64,000 nucleotides of DNA, taken from the NCBI GenBank assembly GCA_033026295.1, contig CM065176.1:6457705-6521704 (forward strand), in the 5' to 3' direction. The stretch's first letter is position 1; every line of letters starts with the position of its first letter. The notes below the pieces were generated by a model. It saw only the letters and a list, made by a program, of their open reading frames with translations, did not search any database and was not told where the DNA came from. Source of the stretch: Channa striata. Taxonomy: Eukaryota; Chordata; Actinopteri; Anabantiformes; Channidae. Below, piece by piece: positions 20,553 through 29,699 of the stretch. The position numbers and the translations under genes are program-made.

Positions 20553-22907
20553 TGTGATTTGCGGTAAGCGTATTGTGTCACTTCCTGTTTCTTCACACTT
20601 TTTCGGGTCTCTGCCGAAGGATTGTTCACTGGTTAATCGTAGCTCTTGTTTTCTAAATCAGTGACTTATCTGTGTATAAACTATCACTTGGGCATAAGAT
20701 TTGTTTACGCAAACACCTGCTCTCCTGAAATAACTTAACAAACTAGCTAATCGCTAACTAAACCTAATCGATCTAGCTTCGTTAGCCTAGCACCTAGCAA
20801 TGGCTTCTCCGTCTCCTTCTGTCTGTCCTCTGACTTGCTCTGTCTGCCACATGTTTAGTTTTTCCTCGGCCTCCTTTAGTGATAACGGTACTTGTAATAA
20901 ATGTGAGGTTATTGCAGCTTTGGAGGCGAGGCTCTCTGAATTGGAAGCTCGGCTCCGCACCATGAACAAACAATCCAGCTAGTCAGGCCCCGGTAGCTGG
21001 CGCGGACCAACCTAGCATAGCCACTGTTAGCTTAGCCACTGTTAGCTGTTCCCCAGCAGTACCCGAGCAGCCAGGAAGCCAGGCCGGCTGGGTGACGGTT
21101 CGTAAGCGATCTAATGCTAAACAGACGCCCGAGGTTCACCACCAGCCGGTTCACGTTTCCAATCGCTTTTCCCCACTCAGCGACACACCCGCTGAGGAAC
21201 GAACTCTGGTAATTGGCGACTCCATAGTCAGAAACGTGAACTTAGAGACGCCAGCAGCCATAGTCCAATGTTACCCTGGGGCCAGAGCGGGCGACATCGA
21301 ATCCTATTTGAAGCTCCTGTCTAAGGATAAACGTAGATACCGTAAGATCATTATTCATGCAGGAACAAATGACGCCCGATTACGTAAATCGGAGGTCACT
21401 AAAACAAATATTGAATCGGTGTGTAACTTTGCAAAGACAATGTCGGACTCCGTAGTTTTCTCTGGACCCCTGCCAAATCTGATCAGTGACGACATGTATA
21501 GCCGCATGTCGTCATTCAACCGCTGGCTGTCTAGGTGGTGTCCAGCAAACGATGTGGGCTACATAGACAATTGGAAAAGTTTTTGGGAAAACCTAGGCTT
21601 ATTAGGAGAGACGGCATCCATCCTACTTTGGATGGTGCCTCTGTCTTATCAAAAATATGGCTGATTTTATTAGACAACCAAAAGATTGACAGTCCAGAGT
21701 TGAGCCTAGGACGCAGAGATCCAGTCCTACACGCCTCTCTGCAGTATCCTTACTGCCGTTACCCCCCGACAACTCCCACATTCCTATAGAAACTGTGTCT
21801 GTTCCCCGATTAACTAAATTTTAACATTCATGTAGATGCTGACAGTAACTCCCTCAACACAGCATTTACTTCATTATTACATTCAATTGGTTTCTCTCAA
21901 ATTGTAAATGAACCCACTCACTGTTTTAGTCACACCCTAGACCTTGTCCTTGCATACGGTATTGAAATTGATAAACTAACTGTATTTCCTCATAATTCTG
22001 TTCTCTCTGACCATTTCCTAATAACATTTGAATTTACTTTATTGGACTACACAGCAGCTACAAAGAAGTTCTACTTCAGTAGGTGTTTATCTGAAAACAC
22101 TGAACAAATTTAAGGAAATGATCCCTTCATCATTTACCTCAACACGTACCGATATAACTGAGAGTAGCCTCATTAACTGTACTCCTGCACAAGTTGATTA
22201 CCTTACTGATAATTATGCAGCATCTTTACGTTCCATACTTGATAGTGTTGCCCCCCTAAAAAAGAAGGCAGTAATTCTGAATAGGCGATCTCCATGGTAT
22301 AGCTCGCAAACCCGCAATTTAAAGCAGGCGTCACGAAGATTAGAAAGGAAGTGGCGTTCCACTCATTCACAAGAATCACGCCTAGCCTGGAAAAAGAGTT
22401 TATACTTATACAAATTAGCACTCCGTAAAGCCAGAACAGCTTATTATTCATCACTAATAGAGGAAAACAAGAACAACCCCCGGTTTCTTTTCAGCACTGT
22501 AGCCAGGCTGACTAAGAGCCATAGTTCAGTTGAGACTAGTATTCCCTCAACGCTATGTAGCAATGACTTCATGACCTTCTTCACAAACAAAATCATAGCT
22601 ATTAGAAATAAAATTCACCAGACCCTCCCCACAAATACAACAGAATTAGAATCATCAGTAAGTCCTCAGTCCCTTTTAGACTGCTTTGTGCCCATAGACC
22701 TTGCTGAATTAACTTCAACTATTATGGCATCTAAACCAACAACATGTCTGCTAGACCCTATTCCAGTTAGACTGCTCAAAGATGCTCTACCCTTATTAGA
22801 CACGTTCGTATTAGATATCATTAATCTATCTTTACGAACAGGATATGTACCAAAGGCTTATAAGGTAGCTGTAATCAAACCTCTACTTAAAAAACCTAGT
22901 CTGATAA
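20553..22907 (+). pseudogene. L2/Rex1-like LINE with esterase ORF1, endonuclease deleted
   Basis: A 5' UTR is followed by ORF1: a Cys-rich start (20800-20982; CPLTCSVCHMF, CNKC, then coiled coil ALEARLSELEARL) and, after a stop, a segment (21092-21664) with an SGNH-type esterase: GDSIVRN, HAGTNDAR and, one frame over, RRDGIHPTLDG. ORF2 begins near 21740, but the endonuclease is cut out: TTTTA at 21820 joins directly to sequence encoding NIHVDADSNSLNTAF. The RT N-terminal half (22028-22963) runs to KVAVIKPLLKKPS, where the element ends abruptly in tRNA-module flank. The deleted middle can be seen in the minus-strand sister at 33590-36212. Confidence 0.85.
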
Positions 22908-23214
22908 AGTATGCTTCACCTTTGTGGATTTGGATGAATATGATTTGTAGCACACAACTGTAATATATGTGCCAAGTGTTTGTTTAGTTATAAATGACTA
23001 CCGAGTGAGAGCCATGCTTCCCATACAACACAGGGATTTTACGTACAGGAACGTGCTGGTCTGTCATCAGCCTGAGTGGGACCCTGTGTCCTGGACCCTT
23101 AAAAATCAAGGACTTTGGGATGTTGTGCACTTTCTCCACTTCAAATCAGCAATTTGCAGAAAAATGCAGAAAAGGGCATTTTGGTGGCGAGCAAAGAGGC
23201 CCGTTTGTAGCGCG
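22908..23214 (+). repeat. tRNA-module downstream flank without its tRNA
   Basis: It resumes at TATGCTTCACCTTTGTGG, the sequence that follows the CTCF motif in other modules, so the tRNA-Pro and the CTCF motif of this module were removed together with the LINE event. It also carries the piece CTGTGTCCTGGACCC...AAAATCAAGGACTTTGGG shared with 44220 and 47460. Confidence 0.6.
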
Positions 23215-23465
23215 GAAAAAACAGGGTCTTCCCAAAACCTCCGGTGGAACTGTTGAACCACTACACTGCCCTTTCCCAGGCAGAGAAACTCGTCCGGGCA
23301 GAGGGGGACTGGACGCCGTCCCGCCGGCAGCGCTTGGGGAAGCTGGTGGTGCCGTTTGGCCAACATGCAACTTTCCAGTGGATTGTGGCAAATGAGGTGG
23401 GATCCATGAAGTAGTGAGTGTATTTAATTTGGGTGGCATGCTTGAAATAAGTCATGTGTGTACGG
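23215..23465 (+). repeat. Module D copy 3, open exon-like core 23225-23414
   Basis: The frame is open as in copy 2 but with a 6-base deletion (PFGQHAT-like region shortened by two codons) that keeps the phase. It ends in the same TAG. The left side differs from copies 1 and 2, joining at the ACAG acceptor-like point. Confidence 0.55.
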
Positions 23466-24436
23466 CAGGGATGTCCAAAGTCCGGCCCGGGGGCCAAATG
23501 CGGCCCGTGGTCAAATTTCATCCGGCCCTCAGCAATGTCAGTGCGCAAACGAGGAGTTGCGCATCAGATATTTCATCTCTGCCTGAAGAGTTCGGACAAC
23601 GCGTCCGGGATTTTGCAGCTATCGAGAAGGAGATCGCTGTTTTTTCCTCGCCTTTTTCCGTGGACACTGATGATGTTCCAGACCATTTGCAGCTGGAGCC
23701 CATTGAGCTGCAGTGTGACGCCGAGAGCCGCAGTCGGCACCAGCAGCTTTCTCTCGCCAACGTTTACCGACAGCTGGATGAGGAGGTTTCGAGAGATTCA
23801 AACGTTTGCTAAGAAAATGCTGAGCTTGTTTGGGTCGACGTATTTGTGTGAGAAGACATTCTGAACTTAAATAAGAGCCGTGTGAGGACACGGCTGACGG
23901 ACTCTCACCTGCGAGACACCTTGCGCATCAATACCGCTGCCTTTGAGCCAGACCTGGCCTTTGTGCTGCAGTCCAGATCTCATTAATGCAGACAAGTCAT
24001 TTGTCATTTACAATAAGTCTCTGAATTCATTTTTGTTAAGATCAAAATCGGTCATAAATTCAGACAAGTTGTCAGTTTTCACTCCAGAATAAACTTTTAA
24101 AAGTTCAATTAACATTTATATTTACTGATATGTCATATTTCAAATGAGCCCTGCAATCGTGGATATGTCTATTGTTTGCTAATTTCTCTGTTAGTTTATT
24201 CAAAAGTTCTGTGAACATTGAACAGTCATGGTGATATGTTTCAGGTTTCAAATGTAATTTGCACTCAAATGTACAATTACTTCTGTTTGGGAAAAAAAGT
24301 TAAGTGAATATTCAATTACATGTGATATGCATGTTCAAATGAACCAAAAGACATGCTTAAGACTGTTAAAATTAAAATAAGGCAAATGTGAAACACAGAA
24401 TGGCTTGCTAAAATTTGTTTAAATATATTGTTTGTT

Positions 24437-24469
<33 letters not shown>

Positions 24470-24583
24470 ATATATATGTATGTATGTATGTTTAAATATA
24501 TTGTGAACGTCAGCCAAGGTCGGCCCCCTCCACATTTTACCCCATCAAATGTAGCCCCTTTGCAAAAAGTTTGGACACCCCTG
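23466..24583 (+). mobile_element. hAT non-autonomous derivative, second copy
   Basis: Near-identical to 18457-19516, including the broken hATC region and AT/TG tract (24438-24490). The flanking 8-mers GTGTACGG and CTGTACAG match at six of eight positions and may be the decayed target duplication. Confidence 0.88.
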
Positions 24584-25610
24584 CTGTACAGAGAGTCTGT
24601 GTTGTTTGGACATCCAGGTATTTCAAAGTGTCCACAATTTCAATGTCTGAGCCCTGGATAATCACCGGTGTGTGTGGAGGAGGGTTTCGTCTGAAGTCAA
24701 GCACTAACTCCTTTGTCCTACTGGTGTTCACGAACAAATAATTGTTCTCACAGGGTGAGACAGGGCCCGGTGCTGCAGGTAGATGATGGCGTCGTCCACC
24801 CGATGCCAGGTCGATAGGCAAACTGCAGCGGGTCCAGTAATGAGCTCACCTGAGTGCGGAGGTAGCCGAGAATGATCCTCTCCATAGCCTGCATCAGGTG
24901 GGAGGTTAGGCGACAGGTCTGTAGTGGTTCGGCTCCATGGGATGTTGTACTTTTGGAACCGGAACCAGACAGGAAGTCCGCCACAGCACGGGTACTTTCT
25001 CCAGTCTAAGGCTCAGGTTGAATAGTAACAGAACAACCTCACAGAGCTGGTCTGCAGACTCCCTGAGGAGCCTGGAGCTGATGTTGTCAGGGCCTGTGGT
25101 CTTCCTGGCCTTAGTCTTCCTTAACTCTCTTCTAACCTGGTCCACAGTGAGGAAGAGGGGGGTGGGCGGTGACTGGTCTGGAGCTGTGGGTTGTTGGGAC
25201 CTCTCTGTGACAGGGGGAGGAGGGGCAGAGTGGTCTGCATGGAGCTGAGGTGTGAGGAGCTGCAGCTGGGAGGAGACGAATGGACTGGAGAGGTGTGAGG
25301 AATGGGGACTGGGCAGAATCAAATCTGTTAAAGAACAAGTTTAATTCATTTGCCCAGGTCTGGTCACCCGTGGCCTGTCGACCATCCCCACCCTCACCAT
25401 GGGATGTGTTTCAGTCCTCTCCACACCTCACGGACGTTTTTCTGCTCCAGACGGTGCTCCAGTTTCTTCCTGTAACTGTCCTTGCATCTCCTGATTTTGA
25501 ATTTTAATTCCCCCTGCACTCTGCCCAGCTCCTCCGTGTCCCCAAAGAGAAAGGCCCTCTTCTTTTCATTCAGCAGGGTCTTCAGCTCAGGGCCCACCCA
25601 GGGTTTGTTG
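24584..25610 (-). pseudogene. LINE reverse-transcriptase fragment, duplicate of 3650-4690
   Basis: The same blocks appear in the same order (KARKTTGPDNISSRLL, PLQFAYRPGIG, KKLEHRLEQ). Private small indels separate it from the first copy; for example the YRPVA segment is in another frame. It has no catalytic YADD. Confidence 0.8.
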
Positions 25611-26578
25611 TTGGGAAAACACCGTACTTGATGGACATACTTAATGTTGGCTGGTTATGCATGTCTACTGTGAACCAAGTAATCTGGAGAAATAAGGATA
25701 TATTTGTTCAGCGCTATAAAGTTGCATCTCATTGTACAAGTTGTCATTTTGGGGGGACTTTAATTCAACAGGAGGACTTTACCATCTATTGTATTGCTCT
25801 GTTTAACATTTCAAGTTCATATTTTAAATCATTGATCAATACTACAGCAACAGTCAATGTCATGCAAAAATATTGACAACTGCTGGTTACAGATACCTTG
25901 GGTGTAATCAGTAAGTGTGAAATAATTTGTAAATAAAAAATGTATTGTTTGTTGATACAGTGTTTTTGGGTTCTGTTTTAGACGAGCTGAGGAAGGTTGA
26001 GTATGGATGAGGCCTGATCAGCTGAAACACAATACAGATGAAAAGTTACACATAAGTGCAGCACAAAACCTCTCCTCTCCCTTTTGTGGTGTAGCTGTAT
26101 TTCTTCTTCTTCCACTTACTTAAGTCTTTAATTTTTTTCATCACATTTATGTTTACTTTTTTCCTTAATAAGAGTGTGTGAACTTATGCTCATAGTTGTT
26201 GACTTTGTGTTTTGGTGCAACTGACTAAAGTGAGAATCGTAGCACCAGACAAAAAAAACTGTTCTCCTAACTCATTCCAAGTGTCTGTCTGTGACCTCCA
26301 GTCCTGGGATTAAACCATGGAAATTGATCTGGGGTCCATGTGTTGTCTGTTTATAGGGAGCCAAATAATTCAGTGTGATGTCCCTGTAGTGGTGAGTAAT
26401 ATCAGTCAGGTGTTCAGGAGGAAACACTCAGTCAGCTTGTTGTTTGTGAAGTTGTAGTGATGCTCTGTGACATATTCGTAGACTAAGTGTATGTGAAGTT
26501 GTGTTTTTCCCTGTTCCATTAGTAAACATAGTGTACAGCACTTGAGTGGGTTTTTGTGACCCCAAGAAGTGAAGAACA
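25611..26578 (+). repeat. Module C copy 2, with tRNA-Pro upstream flank
   Basis: Parallel to 4691-5627, and carrying extra sequence shared with 42480-42580 (ATTTTAAATCATTGATCAATACTAC). No credible coding frame. Confidence 0.7.
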
Positions 26579-26650
26579 GGGCTCGTCCGGGATTTGAACC
26601 CTGGACCTCTCGCACCCTAAGCGAGAATCATACCCCTAGACCAACGAGCC
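26579..26650 (-). tRNA. tRNA-Pro (AGG), T-stem mismatch
   Basis: A 72-nt cloverleaf with loop TTAGGGT (AGG) and perfect acceptor and anticodon stems. The T-stem has one mismatch (CCAGG against CCCGG). No run of four T follows on the minus strand. It may be a weak or non-functional copy. Confidence 0.8.
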
Positions 26651-26757
26651 TCGAGTCACAGTTTTTCACATGTATTTTTCTTGCCATCAAGACCGGCGTC
26701 TAAACCTTGTCAGTGGTGATGTGGCAAACTGGGACTCTGCGTCTCATCTTGTCCAAT

Positions 26758-26772
26758 GGCGCCCTCTGCTGG
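26758..26772 (-). promoter_or_regulatory. CTCF-type motif beside tRNA-Pro
   Basis: CCAGCAGAGGGCGCC on the minus strand at the usual distance from the tRNA at 26579. Confidence 0.5.
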
Positions 26773-26801
26773 TCCAAATTATGCTTCACCGTTGTGGATT
26801 T

Positions 26802-26895
26802 GGATGAATATGTTTCATTGGAGATGCATGAGTAGACTGGAACATAACAGCCTCCTATGTTTCCATGTTTGTAGTACAGCTTCTCTTGTTTACAG
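26802..26895 (+). repeat. CARD-exon upstream flank, without the CARD exon
   Basis: TGGAGATGCATGAGTAGACTGG ... TTTACAGCATTA equals the region just before the CARD exon at 9764-9851 (and before the truncated copy at 9489). Here the sequence after the acceptor diverges and runs into the FISNA remnant. Confidence 0.7.
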
Positions 26896-27036
26896 CATTA
26901 GTGTTGCATGTTTCAAGCTCAAAGGATCACCACGGCATCTGTAACTGTCTCTTGCTGTATTTTATTGCACGTCTCAGGAGCAGGGCCTAATGTGACAGTC
27001 TGTGTATCTCTGCAATCAGCTGAGCTTTATCATCCT

Positions 27037-27269
27037 GAAAGTGATGAAACAGGAAGTGGAACCCCCTTCAACAGGACCTACACTGAGCTCTACATCACAG
27101 AGGGACAGACTGAAGAAGTTAATACCCAACATGAGGTGAAGCAGCTTGAGAGAGCTTCCAAGATGAAGAACCCCACATGACGCTCCCATTAGGTGCCACG
27201 ACGTCTTTAAAACCTTACCTGACCAACAGAGACACATCAGAGTGGTTCTGACCAACGGCGTCGCTGGTT
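27037..27269 (+). pseudogene. FISNA-exon remnant of an NLR, cut just before Walker A
   Basis: It matches 52709-52936 of the intact NLR: TYTELYITEGQTEEVNTQHE, then QLERASKMK. A one-base insertion after SKMK gives a stop. Homology then continues out of frame to the bases encoding NGVAG and stops there, where the intact gene goes on with IGKT. The next bases (from about 27276) match 57251 onward, an LRR intron of the intact gene. The NACHT domain and the first LRR exons are therefore deleted. It is a dead paralogue. Confidence 0.9.
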
Positions 27270-28262
27270 TTCAAGACTCAAATACTCATTTCTGTTTTCT
27301 CAATAATCTGCCCAGAATTTGCTGTCTTATTGAATACATTTTTATTACAGCAAAAGACAGAAAACCTAGAACTTGTATTTGATTTTAATTAAGTAAAAAA
27401 AACTATAAAGCCAAAATGCTTTTTTTAAATTCATACCAGTGACTAGTCATCGCTGATTCTAGTCATATAAAAACAGTTGTATTTTTAATAGAGATAAATT
27501 ATCTTGTTACATGCGTTTGCAAAGAACCAAACTGGTGTTTCAGTCCATGAAGTTTAAATTATATTTATTTGACATTTCTGCTGAACCTGTTTCAAAGTTT
27601 TCATTCAATCATCTGTAATTTGGGATTTATTAGTTTTTGTTCTGTTTAATCTGTGTTTAGTTTTGGATTTCCTGAGCCAAGCAAGACCTTTATACTGGAT
27701 CAGTTCTGGTTCTTTCAAACTGAACCATTTCACTGATGAGTCAGTATTGTAGTAAGTTTTTAGTTTGTCATGTTTGATTTGATGACGTATAATTTCCTTC
27801 TTCTAAACTCAGATAAAACAGAAGTTATTGTGTTTGGGCCTAAAAGTCTAAGAAACATGTTTTCTGACCATATCGCTACTTTAGATGACATAACTCTGGC
27901 TCCCAGTAGTACTGCAAGGAATCTCTAAGTCATTTTGAGCAGGATTTGTCATTTAGTTCACACATAAAACAAATCTCTAGCTACGTAACGTTGCCAAAAT
28001 TAGGAGCCTCCTGTCTCACAGCGATGCTGAAAAACTGGTTCATGCATTTGTTACTTCTAGATTGGACTACTGTAATTGTCTACTTTCAGGCTGCCCCAGT
28101 AACTCCCTAAAAGCCTCTAATTAATCCAAATTGCTGCAGCAAGATTACTGACTGGGATTGGTAAGAGAGATCATATTTCACCTTCATTAGTTTCTCTCCA
28201 TTAGCTTCGCATTTAATGTAGAATAGAATTTTAAACCCTTCTTCTTCCCTATAAAGCTCTAA
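27270..28262 (+). pseudogene. LRR-intron remnant with L2-like LINE fragment
   Basis: This parallels 57250-58175. The LINE part (from about 27780) encodes SDKTEVIVFGPKSLRNMF, TLDDITLAPSSTA and ASRLDYC-type thumb sequence with frameshifts. The same insertion sits in the intron of the intact gene, so the LINE predates the duplication of the NLR. It ends where an inverted hAT piece begins. Confidence 0.8.
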
Positions 28263-28264
28263 AC

Positions 28265-28560
28265 CAGGGGTGTCCAAACGTTTTGCAAAGGGGGCCAGAT
28301 TTGACGGGGTAAAATGTGGGGGGGGCGACCTTGGCTGACGTTCACTATATATGTCATTTAAATATATATATTTAAACAAATTTTAGCAAGCCATTCTGTG
28401 TTTCACATTTGCCTTATTTCAATTTTAACAATCTTAAGCATGTCTTTTGGTTCATTTGAACATGCATATCACATGTAATTAAATATTCACTTAACTTTTT
28501 TTACCAAAGAGAAGTAATTGTACTGTTGAGTGCCAATTACATTTGAAACCTGAAGCATAT
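28265..28560 (-). mobile_element. hAT derivative end, inverted
   Basis: It starts CAGGGGTGTCCAAACG, the hAT 3' terminus in inverted orientation, followed by the complement of the AT-rich half seen at 19200-19516. It fades into other sequence near 28560. Only this end remains. Confidence 0.8.
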
Positions 28561-28935
28561 CACTGATGTTGTTCCGTTCTGAATTCCAGCCTCCATTAAA
28601 CTTCAAGCCTAAAGTACAAACTGAGTCTGGACACGTAACATACAGGTGATCATAGAATATATTACTCATCATCTTCAACTTGTTTCCCTGTTTGTCAGTC
28701 TGTCATTTTCAGTAACGATTTCTCCACAAGTTCAGTTAGTCAGTAAGATTCTCCTCAGCTGTTTTCATCAACATACGTATTTTCTGACTTACACTTGATT
28801 TGAAAACTAAGTGGTTTCTGTTGTTTTACAGTTTCAGTGGAGTCTGATGTGCGATGAGATCAACGTTTTGTTTAGTTTTTTTGTTCTTTAAATTAAAACA
28901 TTGATAAGGTCATTCAGCTCTTCTTTGTCCTTCAG

Positions 28936-29150
28936 GTTCAGGTGTCCTAGTCCAGGTGTGTTCCACTGTACTATGACTGGACTGGTGTTTGTTATGGCAC
29001 AGGAGGCAGAGCTCATGTACAGGACCGTCCAATGGGATGAGAGCCTCCTCCAGTCAGCTGGCAAAATACATGCAGGGCCGCTGTTTAATATCAAGTGTAC
29101 TGAGGATGCTGTGTGTCAGCTCCACCTCCCACACTGTGAAACTAAGGATG
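28936..29150 (+). CDS. FIIND (ZU5-half) exon of an NLRP1-like gene
   Basis: After the acceptor TTTGTCCTTCAG the frame is fully open for 71 codons to a donor ATG|GTAAAA. It reads FRFRCPSPGVFHCTMTGLVF, then YRTVQWDESLLQSAGKIHAG, then LFNIKCTEDAVCQLHLPHCE, the start of the FIIND (ZU5) domain of NLRP1/CARD8/PIDD-type proteins. FIIND is a self-cleaving module between LRRs and CARD in NLRP1. The UPA half and the Phe-Ser cleavage site are not seen downstream. It lies 1.7 kb after the FISNA remnant and LRR intron, so the order FISNA-(lost NACHT/LRR)-FIIND fits one collapsed NLRP1-like gene. Short exon-like pieces at 28579-28635 (after TTCCAG) and near 28832 (after TTTTACAG) may be preceding exons; that is uncertain. 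Confidence 0.75.
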
Positions 29151-29699
29151 GTAAAAAAAGGGGCTTTGATAGAGCAAAGATTTGTCTGTAGTTCTGTTAG
29201 TGGCTAATGATCTACACTGGACAACATGACCCGTCGGATGAGAATCATGGTGAACTATGGGATACACTGAGGGCTGAATATCTTTTCTAAATAATGCATC
29301 TGACATGTCTACCATACAGGGGACAGCACAGTTCAGCTTTAATATAATATGTAATATTATTTGATAAAAGTGGGAATTTTATTATAACATTAGTGCACGA
29401 GGAAGGTTTAAGGTACAGGTGTTCTCATTTATGTCTAAACCCGACAGATTTAAGAGTCTAACTTGCAGCACTGACACGTGATATGTTCATTTCTTACCTT
29501 GGCAACTGTTTATAATTTTCCAAAAATAGAAAAAATTGGCACAAGGAGGATTTGATACGTGGGTACGTGGGTTTTTTTGGGTTCCTTTTTAGACGAGCTG
29601 AGGAAGGTTGAGTATGGATGAGGCCTGAACGTGCATATGATCAACTGAAATACAATACAGATGAAACGTTATGAGTAATATTAATAATATTATAGTTCC
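29151..29699. other. Unassigned, no UPA/CARD exon seen
   Basis: I found no open exon that continues the FIIND. The piece GACGAGCTGAGGAAGGTTGAGTATGG (29592-29617) is shared with 4998 and 25981 of module C, so part of this stretch is module C sequence. Confidence 0.4.

Noticed and set aside
1432..24490. CRISPR-like or satellite array
   Set aside because: The repeated (TA)n and (TG)n tracts at 1432, 3511, 19405 and 24438 are microsatellites inside hAT copies; there are no spaced identical repeats.
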